Shown here: piece by piece, positions 10,351 to 24,203 of the stretch
Layout: each line of letters begins with the position of its first letter
Position numbering within the stretch: position 1 is the first letter of the stretch
Source: Petrolisthes cinctipes
Taxonomy: Eukaryota; Arthropoda; Malacostraca; Decapoda; Porcellanidae
NCBI GenBank assembly: GCA_033782935.1
Contig: JAWQEG010000474.1
Span: 1,550,001 to 1,614,000, forward strand
Reading direction: 5' to 3'
Length of the DNA stretch: 64,000 nt
Translations under genes and position numbers: made by a program
Notes under the pieces: model-generated
Database searches by the model: none
Seen by the model: the letters and a program-made list of their open reading frames with translations, nothing else
What the model was told of the DNA's origin: nothing

Positions 10351-12799
10351 TGATTTAGGACTGAATTTGAGATATAGATTTTTTGGCACCTAAAATGTCG
10401 ATTTTTAGCATGTTTTTAGCCTATATTTTGAAAATATTCTAGCACTGTGTAGGCATGTACAGATTGCTTCTGGGACCCCAAAATATTGAATTTTCGGGTG
10501 TTTTGAGCCTGAATTTGAGATATAAACGGGTACTGAAGATGCATGCACCTATCGACTTTGGGCATCTAAAATATCGATTTTCAGGATGTTTTGGGCCTGT
10601 ATTTTGAAAATACTCTAACACTGAGTAGGCATGTACAGATTGCTTCTAGGACCCCAAAATATTGAATTTTCGGGTGTTTTGAACCTGAATTTGAGATATA
10701 AACGCGTACAGAAGATACATGCACATATTGACTTTGGGCACCAAAAATATCGATTTTCAGCATGTTTTGGGCCTGAATTTTGAAAATACTCTAACACGGA
10801 GTAGGCATGTACAGATCGCTTCTGGGACCCCAAAATATCGAATTTTCGGGTTTTTAGGGCCAGAATTAGAGATATAAACGGGTACAGAAGATGCATGCAC
10901 ATATCGACTTTTGGGCACCTAAAAGATCGATTTTCAGTATGTTTTTGGCCTGTATTTTGAAAATACTCTAACACGGAGTAGGCATGTACAGATACCTTCT
11001 GGGACCTCTAAATATCGAATTTTCGGGTGTTTTGGGACTGAATTTGAGATATCGATTTTTTGGCACCTAAAATGTCGATTTTTAGCATGTTTTTAGCCTA
11101 TATTTTGAAAATATTCTAGCACTGTGAAGGCATGTACAGATTGCTTCTGGGACCCCAAAATATTGAATTTTCGGGTGTTTTGAGCCTGAATTTGAGATAT
11201 AAACGGGTACAGAAGATACATGCACATATTGACTTTGGGCACCAAAGATATCGATTTTCAGCATGAATTTTGAAAATACTCTAACACGGAGTAGGCATGT
11301 ACAGATCGCTTTTGGGACCCCAAAATATCGAATTTTCGGGTGTTTAGGGCCAGAATTTGAGATATAAACGGGTACAGAAGATGCATGCACATATCGACTT
11401 TTGGGCACCTAAAAGATCGATTTTCAGTATGTTTTTGGCCTGTATTTTGAAAATACTCTAACACGGAGTAGGCATGTACAGATACCTTCTGGGACCTCTA
11501 AATATCGAATTTTCGGGTGTTTTGGGACTGAATTTGAGATATCGATTTTTTGGCACCTAAAATGTCGTTTTTTAGCATGTTTTTAGCCTATATTTTGAAA
11601 ATATTCTAGCACTGTGTAGGCATGTACAGATTGCTTCTGGGACCCCAAAATAATGAATTTTCGGGTATTTTGAGCCTGAATTTGAGATATAAACGGGTAC
11701 AGAAGATACATGCACATATTGACTTTGTGGATCTAAAATATCGATTTTCAGCATGTTTTGGGCCTGTATTTTTAAAAATACTCTAACACTGAGTAGGCAT
11801 GTACAGATTGCTTCTGGGACCGCAAAATATTGAATTTTCGGGTGTTTTGAGCCTGAATTTGAGATATAAACGGGTACTGAAGATGCATGCACATGTCGAC
11901 TTTTGTGCACCTAAAAGATCGATTTTCAGTATGTTTTTGGCCTGTATTTTGAAAATACTCTAACACAGAGCAGGCATGTACAGATACCTTCTGGGACCTC
12001 TAAATATCGAATTTTCGGGTGTTTTGGGACTGAATTTGAGATATCGATTTTTTGGCACCTAAAATGTCGATTTTTAGCATGTTTTTAGCCTATATTTTGA
12101 AAATATTCTAGCACTGTGTAGGCATGTACAGATTGCATCTGGGACCCCAAAATATTGAATATTCGGGTGTTTTGAGCCTGAATTTGAGATATAAACGGAT
12201 ACAGAAGATACATGCACATATTGACTTTGGGCATCTAAAATATCGATTTTCAGCATGTTTTGGGCCTGTATTTTGAAAATACTCTAACACTGAGTAGGCA
12301 TGTACAGATTGCTTCTGGGACCCCAAAATATTGAATTTTCGGGTGTTTTGAGCTTGAATTTGAGATATAAATGGGTACTGAAGATGCATGCACATATCGA
12401 CTTTTGTGCACCTAAAAGATCGATTTTCAGTATGTTTTGAGCATGTATTTTGAAAATACTCTAACACGGAGTAGGCATGTACAGATCGCTTCTGGGACCC
12501 CTAAATATCGAATTTTCGGGTGCTTTGGGACTGAATTTGAGATATCGACTTTTTGGCACCTAAAAGATCGATTTTTAGCATGTTTTTAGCCTATATTTTG
12601 AAAATATTCTAGCACTGTACAGATTGCTTCTGGGACCCCAAAATATTGAATTTTCGGGTGTTTTGAGCCTGAATTTGAGATATAAACGGGTACAGAAGAT
12701 ACATGAACATATTGACTTTGGGCACCAAAAATATCGATTTTCAGCATGTTTTGGGCCTGAATTTTGAAAATACTCAAACACGGAGTAGGCATGTACAGA
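10351..12799. repeat. Satellite block recurring near 27.1 and 35.0 kb
   Basis: This block holds diagnostic changes that reappear to the right: TGATTTAGGACTG with GATATAGATT, CACTGTGAAGG, an A1 of reduced length reading CAGCATGAATTTTG near 11,265, CGTTTTTTAG, CAAAATAATGAATT, TTGCATCTGGG with GAATATTCGGG, and GAGCTTGAATT. The order is the same in the other copies, but single monomers are missing there: offset +16,731 for 11,082-11,572 and +16,554 from 12,074, a difference of 177 bp. Confidence 0.83.
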
Positions 12800-15700
12800 T
12801 CGCTTCTGGGACCCCAAAATATTGAATTTTCGGGTGTTTTGAGCCTGAATTTGAGATATAAACGGGTACAGAAGATACATGCACATATTGACTTTTGTGC
12901 ACCTAAAAGATCGATTTTCAGTATGTTTTGAGCATGTATTTTGAAAATACTCTAACACGGAGTAGGCATGTACAGATCGCTTCTGGGACCCCTAAATATC
13001 GAATTTTTGGGTGTTTTGGGACTGAATTTGAGATATCGACTTTTTGGCACCTAAAAGATCGATTTTTAGCATGTTTTTAGCCTATATTTTGAAAATATTC
13101 TTGCACTGAGTAGGCATGTACAGATCGCTTCTGGGACCCCAAAATATCGAATTTTCGGGCGTTTAGGGCCAGAATTTGAGATATAAACGGGTACAGAAGA
13201 TGCATGCACATATCGACTTTTGGACACCTAAAAGATCGATTTTCAGTATGTTTTTGGCCTGTATTTTGAAAATACTCTAACACGGAGTAGGAGATACCTT
13301 CTGGGACCTCTAAATATAGAATTTTCGGGTGTTTTGGGACTGAATTTGAGATATCGATTTTTTGGCACCTAAAATGTCGATTTTTAGCATGTTTTTAGCC
13401 TATATTATGAAAATATTCTAGCACTGTGTAGGCATGTACAGATTGCTTCTGGGACCCCATAATATTGAATTTTCGGGTGTTTTGAGCCTGAATTTGAGAT
13501 ATAAACGGGTACAGTAGATACATGCACATATTGACTTTTGGCATCTAAAACATCGATTTTCAGCATGTTTTGGGCCTGTATTTTGAAAATACTCTAACAC
13601 TGAGTAGGCATGTACAGATTGCTTCTGGGACCCCAAAATATTGAATTTTCGGGTGTTTTGAGCCTGAATTTGAGATATAAACGGGTACTGAAGATGCATG
13701 CACATATCGACTTTTGTGCACCTAAAAGATCGATTTTCAGTATGTTTTGAGCATGTATTTTGAAAATACTCTAACACGGAGTAGGCATGTACAGATCGCT
13801 TCTGGGACCCCTAAATATCGAATTTTCGGGTGTTTTGGGACTGAATTTGAGATATCGACTTTTTGGCACCTAAAAGATCGATTTTTAGCATGTTTTTAGC
13901 CTATATTTTGAAAATATTCTAGCACTGTACAGATTGCTTCTGGGACCCCAAAATATTGAATTTTCGGGTGTTTTGAGTCTGAATTCGAGATATAAACGGG
14001 TACAGAAGATACATGCACATATTGACTTTGGGCACCAAAAATATCGATTTTCAGCATGTTTTGGGCCTGAATTTTGAAAATACTCAAACACGGAGTAGGC
14101 ATGTACAGATCGCTTCTGGGACCCCAAAATATCGAATTTTCGGGTGTTTAGGGCCAGAATTTGAGATTTAAACGGGTACAGAAGATGCATGCACATATCG
14201 ACTTTTGGGCACCTAAAAGATCGATTTTCAGTATGTTTTTGGCCTGTATTTTGAAAATACTCTAACACGGAGTAGGCATGTACAGATACCTTCTGGGACC
14301 TCTAAATATCGAATTTTCGGGTGTTTTGGGACTGAATTTGAGATATCGAATTTTTGGCACCTAAAATGTCGATTTTTAGCATGTTTTTAGCCTATATTTT
14401 GAAAATATTCTAGCACTGAGTAGGCATGTACAGATTGCTTCTGGGACCCCAAAATATTGAATTTTCGGGTGTTTTGAGCCTGAATTTGAGATATAAACGG
14501 GTACAGAAGATACATGCACATATTGACTTTAAGCATCTAAAATATCGATTTTCAGCATGTTTTGGGCCTGTATTTTGAAAATATTCTAACACTGAGTAGG
14601 CATGTACAGATTGCTTCTGGGACCCCAAAATATTGAATTTTCGGGTGTTTTGAGCCTGAATTTGAAATATAAACGGGTACTGAAGATGCATGCACATATC
14701 GACTTTTGTGCACCTAAAAGATCGATTTTCAGTATGTTTTTGGCCTGTATTTTGAAAATACTCTAACACGGAGTAGGCATGTACAGATCGCTTCTGGGAC
14801 CCCTAAATATCGAATTTTCGGGTGTTTTGGGACTGAATTTGAGATATCGAATTTTTGGCACCTAAAAGATCGATTTTTAGCATGTTTTTAGCCTATATTT
14901 TGAAAATATTCTAGCACTGAGTAGGCATGTACATATTGCTTCTGGGACCCCAAAATATTGAATTTTCGGGTGTTTTAAGCCTGAATTTGAGATATAAACG
15001 GGTACAGAAGATACATGCACATATTGACTTTGGGCACCAAAAATATCGATTTTCAGCATGTTTTGGGCCTGAATTTTGAAAATACTCTAACACGGAGTAG
15101 GCATGTACAGATCGCTTCTGGGACCCCAAAATATCGAATTTTCGGGTGTTTAGGGACAGAATTTGAGATATAAACGGGTACAGAAGATGCATGCACATAT
15201 CGACTTTTGGGCACCTAAAAGATCGATTTTCAGTATGTTTTTGGCCTGTATTTTGAAAATACTCTAACACGGAGTAGGCATGTACAGATACCTTCTGGGA
15301 CCTCTAAATATCGAATTTTCGGGTGTTTTAGGACTGAATTTGAGATATCGATTTTTTGGCACCTAAAATGTCGATTTTTACATGTTTTTAGCCTATATTT
15401 TGAAAATATTCTAGCACTGTGTAGGCATGTACAGATTGCTTCTGGGACCCCAAAATATTGAATTTTCGGGTGTTTTGAGCCTGAATTTGAGATATAAACG
15501 GGTACTGAAGATGCATGCACATATCGACTTTGGGCATCTAAAATATCGATTTTCAGGATGTTTTGGGGCTGTATTTTGAAAATACTCTAACACTGAGTAG
15601 GCATGTACAGATTGCTTCTGGTACCCCAAAATATTGAATTTTTGGGTGTTTTGAGCCTGAATTATAGATATAAACGGGTACTGAAGATGCATGCACATAT

Positions 15701-17496
15701 CGACTTTTGTGCACCTAAAAGATCGATTTTCAGTATGTTTTGAGCATGTATTTTGAAAATACTCTAACACGGAGTAGGCATGTACAGATCGCTTCTGGGA
15801 CCCCTAAATATCGAATTTTCGGGTGTTTTGGGACTGAATTTGAGATATCGACTTTTTGGCACCTAAAAGATCGATTTTTAGCATGTTTTTAGCCTATATT
15901 TTGAAAATATTCTAGCACTGAGTACAGATTGCTTCTGGGACCCAAAAATATTGAATTTTCGGGTGTTTTGAACCTGAATTTGAGATATAAACGCGTACAG
16001 AAGATACATGCACATATTGACTTTGGGCACCAAAAATATCGATTTTCAGCATGTTTTGGGCCTGTATTTTGAAAATACTCTAACACTGAGTAGGCATGTA
16101 CAGATTGCTTCTGGGAACCCAAAATATTGAATTTTCGGGTGTTTTGAGCCTGAATTTGAAATATAAACGGGTACTGAAGATGCATGCACATATCGACTTT
16201 TGTGCACCTAAAAGATCGATTTTCAGTATGTTTTGAGCATGTATTTTGAAAATACTCTAACACGGAGTAGGCATGTACAGATCGCTTCTGGGACCCCTAA
16301 ATATCGAATTTTCGGGTGTTTTGGGACTGAATTTGAGATATCGACTTTTTGGCACCTAAAAGATCGATTTTTAGCATGTTTTTAGCCTATATTTTGAAAA
16401 TATTCTAGCACTGAGTAGGCATGTACATATTGCTTCTGGGACCCCAAAATATTGAATTTTCGGGTGTTTTAAGCCTGAATTTGAGATATAAACGGGTACA
16501 GAAGATACATGCACATATTGACTTTGGGCACCAAAAATACCGATTTTCAGCATGTTTTGGGCCTGTATTTTGAAAATACTCTAACACGGAGTAGGCATGT
16601 ACAGATCGCTTCTGAGACCCCAAAATATCGAATTTTCGGGTGTTTAGGGCCAGAATTTGAGATATAAACGGGTACAGAAGATGCATGCACATATCGACTT
16701 TTGGGCACCTAAAAGATCGATTTTCAGTATGTTTTTGGCCTGTATTTTGAAAATACTCTAACACGGAGTAGGCATGTACAGATACCTTCTGGGACCTCTA
16801 AATATCGAATTTTCGGGTGTTTTGGGTCTGAATTTGAGATATAAACGGGTACAGAAGATGCATGCACATATCGACTTTTGGGCACCTAAAAGATCGATTT
16901 TCAGTATGTTTTGAGCATGTATTTTGAAAATACTCTAACACGGAGTAGGCATGTACAGATCGCTTCTGGGTCCCCTAAATATCGAATTTTTGGGTGTTTT
17001 GGGACTGAATTTGAGATATCGACTTTTTGGCACCTAAAAGATCGATTTTTAGCATGTTTTTAGCCTATATTTTGAAAATATTCTTGCACTGAGTAGGCAT
17101 GTACAGATTGCTTCTGGGACCCCAAAATATTGAATTTTCGGGTGTTTTGAGCCTGAATTTGAGATATAAACGGGTACAGAAGATACATGCACATATTGAC
17201 TTTGGGCACCAAAAATATCGATTTTCAGCATGTTTTGGGCCTGAATTTTGAAAATACTCTAACACGGAGTAGGCATGTACAGATCGCTTCTGGGACCCCA
17301 AAATATCGAATTTTCGGGTGTTTAGGGCCAGAATTTGAGATATAAACGGGTACAGAAGATGCATGCACATATCGACTTTTGGGCACCTAAAAGATCGATT
17401 TTCAGTATGTTTTTGGCCTGTATTTTGAAAATACTCTAACACGGAGTAGGCATGTACAGATACCTTCTGGGACCTCTAAATATCGAATTTTCGGGT
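12800..17496. repeat. Duplicated block, copy 2
   Basis: Partner of the block at about 5,655-10,350. Monomers match one for one. Differences seen by eye are scattered substitutions (for example TACTCAAACACGG at 14,083 for TACTCTAACACGG) and a converted second half of the B monomer near 14,730 (TTTTTGGCCTG for TTTTGAGCATG). The left edge is in the chimera at 12,774, where the first ~30 bp differ. The right edge is in the C1 monomer near 17,490. Confidence 0.85.
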
Positions 17497-18480
17497 GTTT
17501 TGGGACTGAATTTGAGATATCGATTTTTTGGCACCTAAAATGTCGATTTTTAGCATGTTTTTAGCCTATATTTTGAAAATATTCTAGCACTGTGTAGGCA
17601 TGTACAGATTGCTTCTGGGACCCCAAAATATTGAATTTTCGGGTGTTTTGAGCCTGAATTTGAGATATAAACGGGTACAGAAGATACATGCACATATTGA
17701 CTTTGGGCATCTAAAATATCGATTTTCAGCATGTTTTGGGCCTGTATTTTGAAAATACTCTAACACTGAGTAGGCATGTACAGATTGCTTCTGGAACCCC
17801 AAAATATTGAATTTTTGGGTGTTTTGAGCCTGAATTTGAGATATAAACGGGAAGTGAAGATGCATGCACATATCGACTTTTGTGCACCTAAAAGATCGAT
17901 TTTCAGTATGTTTTGAGCATGTATTTTGAAAATACTCTAACACGGAGTAGGCATGTACAGATCGCTTCTGGGACCCCTAAATATCGAATTTTCGGGTGTT
18001 TTGGGACCGAATTTGAGATATCGACTTTTTGGCACCTAAAAGATCTATTTTTAGCATGTTTTTAGCCTATATTTTGAAAATATTCTAGCACCGCGTAGGC
18101 ATGTACAGATTGCTTCTGGGACCCCAAAATATTGAATTTTCGGGTGTTTTGAGCCTGAATTTGAGATATAAACGGGTACAGAAGATACATGCACATATTG
18201 ACTTTGGGCACCAAAAATATCGATTTTAAGCATGTTTTGGGCCTGAATTTTGAAAATACTCTAACACGGAGTAGGCATGTACAGATCGCTTCTGGGACCC
18301 CAAAATATCGAATTTTCGGGTGTTTAGGGCCAGAATTAGAGATATAAACGGGTACAGAAGATGCATGCACATATCGACTTTTGGGAACCTAAAAGATCGA
18401 TTTTCAGTATGTTTTTGGCCTGTATTTTGAAAATACTCTAACACGGAGTAGGCATGTACAGATACCTTCTGGGACCTCTA
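17497..18480. repeat. Trimers with ACCGAATTT / AGATCTATTT / CACCGCG marks
   Basis: A C2 monomer with GGGACCGAATTT (18,004) and AGATCTATTTTT, followed by an A1 starting TCTAGCACCGCG (18,086 on), forms a recognisable cassette. It recurs at about 30,074, 38,819 and 45,931, offsets of 12,070, 8,745 and 7,112 bp. Each recurrence lies just before a long super-repeat start. A-to-T changes such as CCAGAATTAGAG are also shared. Confidence 0.82.
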
Positions 18481-20903
18481 AATATCGAATTTTCGGGTGT
18501 TTTGGGACTGAATTTGAGATATCGATTTTTTGGCACTTAAAATGTCGATTTTTAGCATGTTTTTAGCCTATATTTTGAAAATATTCTAGCACTGTGTAGG
18601 CATGTACAGATTGCTTCTGGGACCCCAAAATATTGAATTTTCGGGTGTTTTGAGCCTGAATTTGAGATATAAACGGGTACAGAAGATACATGCACATATT
18701 GACTTTGGGCATCTAAAATATCGATTTTCAGCATGTTTTGGGCCTGTATTTTAAAAATACTCTAACACTGAGTAGGCATGTACAGATTGCTTCTGGGACC
18801 CCAAAATATTGAATTTTTGGGTGTTTTGAGCCTGAATTTGAGATATAAACGGGTACTGAAGATGCATGCACATATCGACTTTTGTCCACCTAAAAGATCG
18901 ATTTTCAGTATGTTTTGAGCATGTATTTTGAAAATACTCTAACACGGAGTAGGCATGTACAGATCGCTTCTGGGACCCCTAAATATCGAATTTTCGGGTG
19001 TTTTGGGACTGAATTTGAGATATCGACTTTTTGGCACCTAAAAGATCGATTTTTAGCATGTTTTTAGCCTATATTTTGAAAATATTCTAGCACTGTGTAG
19101 GCATGTACAGATTGCTTCTGGGACCCCAAAATATTGAATTTTCGGGTGTTTTGAGCCTGAATTTGAGATATAAACTGGTACTGAAGATGCATACACATAT
19201 CGACTTTGGTGCACCTAAAAGATCAATTTTCAGTATGTTTTGAGCATGTATTTTGAAAATACTCTAACACGGAGTAGGCATGTACAGATCGCTTCTGGGA
19301 CCCCTAAATATCGAATTTTCGGGTGTTTTGGGACTGAATTTGAGATATTGACTTTTTGGCACCTAAAAGATCGATTTTTAGCATGTTTTTCGCCTATATT
19401 TTGAAAATATTCTAGCACTGTACAGATTGCTTCTGGGACCCCAAAATATTGAATTTTTGGGTGTTTTGAGCCTGAATTTGAGATATAAACGGGTACAGAA
19501 GATACATGCACATATTGACTTTGGGCACCAAAAATATCGATTTTCAGCATGTTTTGGGCCTGAATTTTGAAAATACTCTAACACGGAGTAGGCATGTACA
19601 TATCGCTTCTGGGACCCCAAAATATCGAATTTTCGGGTGTTTAGGGGAAGAATTTGAGATATAAACGGGTACAGAAGATGCATGCACATATCGACTTTTG
19701 GGCACCTAAAAGATCGATTTTCAGTATGTTTTTGGCCTGTATTTTGAAATTACTCTAACACGGAGTTGGCATGTACAGATACCTTCTGGGACCTCTAAAT
19801 ATCGAATTTTCGGGTGTTTTGGGACTGAATTTGAGATATCGATTTTTTGGCACCTAAAATGTCGATTTTTAGCATGTTTTTAGCCTATATTTTGAAAATA
19901 TTCTAGCACTGTGTAGGCATGTACAGATTGCTTCTGGGACCCCAAAATATTGAATTTTCGGGTGTTTTGTGCCTGAATTTGAGATATAAACGGGTACAGA
20001 GGATACATGCACATATTGACTTTGGGCATCAAAAATATCGATTTTCAGCATGTTTTGGGCCTGTATTTTGAAAATACTCTAACACTGAGTAGGCATGTAC
20101 AGATTGCTTCTGGGACCCCAAAATATTGAATTTTCGGGTGTTTAGAGCCTGAATTTGAGATATAAACGGGTACTGAAGATGCATGCACATATCGACTTTT
20201 GTGCACCTAAAAGATCGATTTTCAGTATGTTTTGAGCATGTATTTTGAAAATACTCTAACACGGAGTAGGCATGTACAGATCGCTTCTGGGACCCCTAAA
20301 TATCGAATTTTCGGGTGTTTTGGGACTGAATTTGAGATATCGACTTTTTGGCACCTAAAAGATCGATATTTAGCATGTTTTTAGCCTATATTTTGAAAAT
20401 ATTCTAGCACTGAGTAGGCATGTACAGATTGCTTCTGGGACCCCAAAATATTGAATTTTCGGGTGTTTTGAACCTGAATTTGAGATATAAACGGGTACAG
20501 AAGATACATGCACATATTGACTTTGGGCATCTAAAATATCGATTTTCAGCATGTTTTGGGCCTGTAATTTGAAAACACTCTAACACTGAGTAGGCATGTA
20601 CAGATTGCATCTGGGACCCCAAAAAATTGAATTTTCGGGTGTTTTGAGCCTGAATTTGAGATATAAACGGGTACTGAAGATGCATGCACATATCGACTTT
20701 TGTGCACCTAAAAGATCGATTTTCAGTATGTTTTGAGCATGTATTTTGAAAATACTCTAACACGGAGTAGGCACGTACAGATCGCTTCTGGGACCCCTAA
20801 ATATCGAATTTTCGGGTGTTTTGGGACTGAATTTTTGATATCGACTTTTTGGCACATAAAAGATCGATTTTTAGCATGTTTTTAGCCTATATTTTGAAAA
20901 TAT
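18481..20903. repeat. Hexamer-derived stretch before the super-repeats
   Basis: Ordinary A2-B2-C2 and contracted A1-B1-C1 monomers. About 19.1-20.4 kb of it recurs at 60.6-61.9 kb with an offset of 41,518 bp, shown by ACAGAGGATACATGC, GGCATCAAAAATATCG and GTGTTTAGAGCCTG. The C2 near 20,830 has ATTTTTGATATCG and GGCACATAAAAG, which also stand before the other super-repeat starts. Confidence 0.82.
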
Positions 20904-21895
20904 TCTTGTACTGTACAGATTGCTTCTGGGACCCCAAAATATTGAATTTTCGGGTGATTTGAGCCTGAATTTGAGATATAAACGGGTACAGAAGATACAT
21001 GCACATATTGACTTTGGGCACCAAAAATATCGATTTTCAGCATGTTTTGGGCCTGAATTTTGAAAATACTCTAACACGGAGTAGGCATGTACAGATCGCT
21101 TCTGGGACCCCAAAATATCGAATTTTCGGGTGTTTAGGGCCAGAATTTGAGATATAAACGGGTACAGAAGATGCATGCACATATCGACTTTTGGGCACCT
21201 AAAAGATCGATTTTCAGTATGATTTTGGCCTGTATATTGAAAATACTCTAACACGGAGTAGGCATGTACAGATACCTTCTGGGACCTCTAAATATCGAAT
21301 TTTCGGGTGTTTTGGGACTGAATTTGAGATATCGATTTTTTGGCACCTAAAATGTCGATTTTTAGCATGTTTTTAGCCTATATTTTGAAAATATTCTAGC
21401 ACTGTGTAGGCATGTACAGATTGCTTCTGGGACCCCAAAATATTGAATTTTCGGGTTTTTTGAGCCTGAATTTGAGATATAAACGGGTACAGAAGATACA
21501 TGCACATATTGACTTTGGGCACCAAAGATATCGATTTTCAGCATGTTTTGGGCCTGAATTTTGAAAATACTCTAACACGGAGTAGGCATGTACAGATCGC
21601 TTCTGGGACCCCAAAATATCGAATTTTCGGGTGTTTAGGGCCAGAATTTGAGATATAAACGGGTACAGAAGATGCATGCACATATCGACTTTTGGGCACC
21701 TAAAAGATCGATTTTCAGTATGTTTTTGGCCTGTATTATGAAAATACTCTAACACGGAGTAGGCATGTACAGATACCTTCTGGGACCTCTAAATATCGAA
21801 TTTTCGGGTGTTTTGGGACTGAATTTGAGATATCGATTTTTTGGCACCTAAAATGTCGATTTTTAGCATGTTTTTAGCCTATATTTTGAAAATAT

Positions 21896-24203
21896 TCTAG
21901 CACTGTGTAGGCATGTACAGATTGCTTCTGGGACCCCAAAATATTGAATTTTCGGGTGTTTTGAGCCTGAATTAGAGATATAAACGGGTAAAGAAGATAC
22001 ATGTACATATTGACTTTGGGCACCAAAAATATCGATTTTCAGCATGTTTTGGGCCTGAATTTTGAAAATACTCTAACACGGAGTAGGCATGTACAGATAC
22101 CTTTTGGGACCTCTAAATATCGAATTTTCGGGTGTTTTGGGACTGAATTTGAGATATCGATTTTTTGGCACCTAAAATGTCGATTTTTAGCATGTTTTTA
22201 GCCTATATTTTGAAAATATTCTAGCACTGTGTAGGCATGTACAGATTGCTTCTGGGACCCCAAAATATTGAATTTTCGGGTGTTTTGAGCCTGAATTTGA
22301 GATATAAACGGGTACATAAGATACATGCACATATTGACTTTGGGCATCTAAAATATCGATTTTCAGCATGTTTTGGGCCTGTATTTTGAAAATACTCTAA
22401 CACAGAGTAGGCATGTACAGATTGCTTCTGGGACCCCAAAATATTGAATTTTCGGGTGTTTTGAGCCTGAATTTGAGATATAAACGGGTACTGAAGATGC
22501 ATACACATATCGACTTTTGTGCACCTAAAAGATCAATTTTCAGTATGTTTTGAGAATGTATTTTGAAAATACTCTAACACGGAGTAGGCATGTACAGATA
22601 CCTTCTGGGACCTCTAAATATCGAATTTTCGGGTGTTTTGGGACTGAATTTGAGATATCGACTTTTTGGCACCTAAAAGATCGATTTTTAGCATGTTTTT
22701 CGCCTATATTTTGAAAATATTCTAGCACTGTACAGATTGCTTCTGGGACCCCAAAATATTGAATTTTTGGGTGTTTTGAGCCTGAATTTGAGATATAAAC
22801 GGGTACAGAAGATACATGCACATATTGACTTTGGGCACCAAAAATATCGATTTTCAGCATGTTTTGGGCCTGAATTTTGAAAATACTCTAACACGGAGTA
22901 GGCATGTACAGATCGCTTCTGGGACCCCAAAATATCGAATTTTCGGGTGCTTAGGGCCAGAATTTGAGATATAAACGGGTACAGAAGATGCATGCACATA
23001 TCGACTTTTGGGCACCTAAAAGATCGATTTTCAGTATGTTTTTGGCCTGTATTTTGAAATTACTCTAACACGGAGTAGGCATGTACAGATACCTTCTGGG
23101 ACCTCTAAATATCGAATTTTCGGGTGTTTTGGGACTGAATTTGTGATATCGATTTTTTGGCACCTAAAATGTCGATTTTTAGCATGTTTTTAGCCTATAT
23201 TTTGAAAATATTCTAGCACTGTGTATGCATGTACAGATTGCTTCTGGGACCCCAAAATATTGAATTTTCGGGTGTTTTGTGCCTGAATTTGAGATATAAA
23301 CGGGTACAGAGGATACATGCACATATTGACTTTGGGCATCTAAAATATCGATTTTCAGCATGTTTTGGGCCTGTATTTTGAAAATACTTTAACACTGAGT
23401 AGGCATGTACAGATTGCTTCTGGGACCCCAAAATATTGAATTTTCGGGTGTTTTGAGCCTGAATTTGAGATATAAACTGGTACTGAAGATGTATGCACAT
23501 ATCGACTTTTGTGCACCTAAAAGATCGATTTTCAGTATGTTTTGAGCATGTATTTTGAAAATACTCTAACACGGAGTAGGCATGTACAGATCGCTTCTGG
23601 GACCCCTAAATATCGCATTTTCGGGTGTTTTGGGACTGAATTTGAGATATCGACTTTTTGGCACCTAAAAGATCGATATTTAGCATGTTTTTAGCCTATA
23701 TTTTGAAAATATTCTTGCACTGTACAGATTGCTTCTGGGACCCCAAAATATTGAATTTTCGGGTGTTTTGAGCCTGAATTTGAGATATAAACGGGTACAG
23801 AAGATACATGCACATATTGACTTTGGGCATCTAAAATATCGATTTTCAGCATGTTTTGGGCCTGTAATTTGAAAATACTCTAACACGGAGTAGGCATGTA
23901 CAGATCGCTTCTGGGACCCCAAAATATCGAATTTTCGGGTGTTTAGGGCCAGAATTTGAGATATGAACGGGTACAGAAGATGCATGCACATATCGACTTT
24001 TGGGCACCTAAAAGATCGATTTTCAGTATGTTTTTGGCCTGTATTATGAAAATACTCTAATACGGAGTAGGCATGTAGAAATACCTTCTGGGACCTCTAA
24101 ATATCGAATTTTCGGGTGTTTTGGGACTGAATTTGAGATATCGATTTTTTGGCACCTAAAATGTCGATTTTTAGCATGTTTTTAGCCTATATTTTGAAAA
24201 TAT
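21896..24203. repeat. 14-monomer HOR, copy 1 (2,308 bp)
   Basis: Monomer lengths from the start are 176, 148, 176, 177, 148, 166, 177, 148, 176, 177, 148, 166, 177 and 148, which sum to 2,308. The first monomer is the A1 variant with GGGTAAAGAAG and CATGTACATATTG. Other marks are GGTACATAAG, AAAAGATCAATTTTC, GTTTTTCGCC, TGAAATTACTC, TGTGTATGCATG and GATATGAACGGG. It is two and a third hexamers with the B1 of the first trimer missing. Confidence 0.9.

Noticed and set aside
22001..22201. Plus-strand 66-codon frames recurring at 15 sites (for example 22,001, 24,309 and 62,341)
   Set aside because: Most begin at an ATG created by a one-base change in the A1 variant (CATGTACATATTG); at 62,341 the frame starts at the ordinary ATG of CATGCACATATTG. 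They run through an A1-C1 junction and are present only where B1 was lost, so they are a by-product of monomer deletion.
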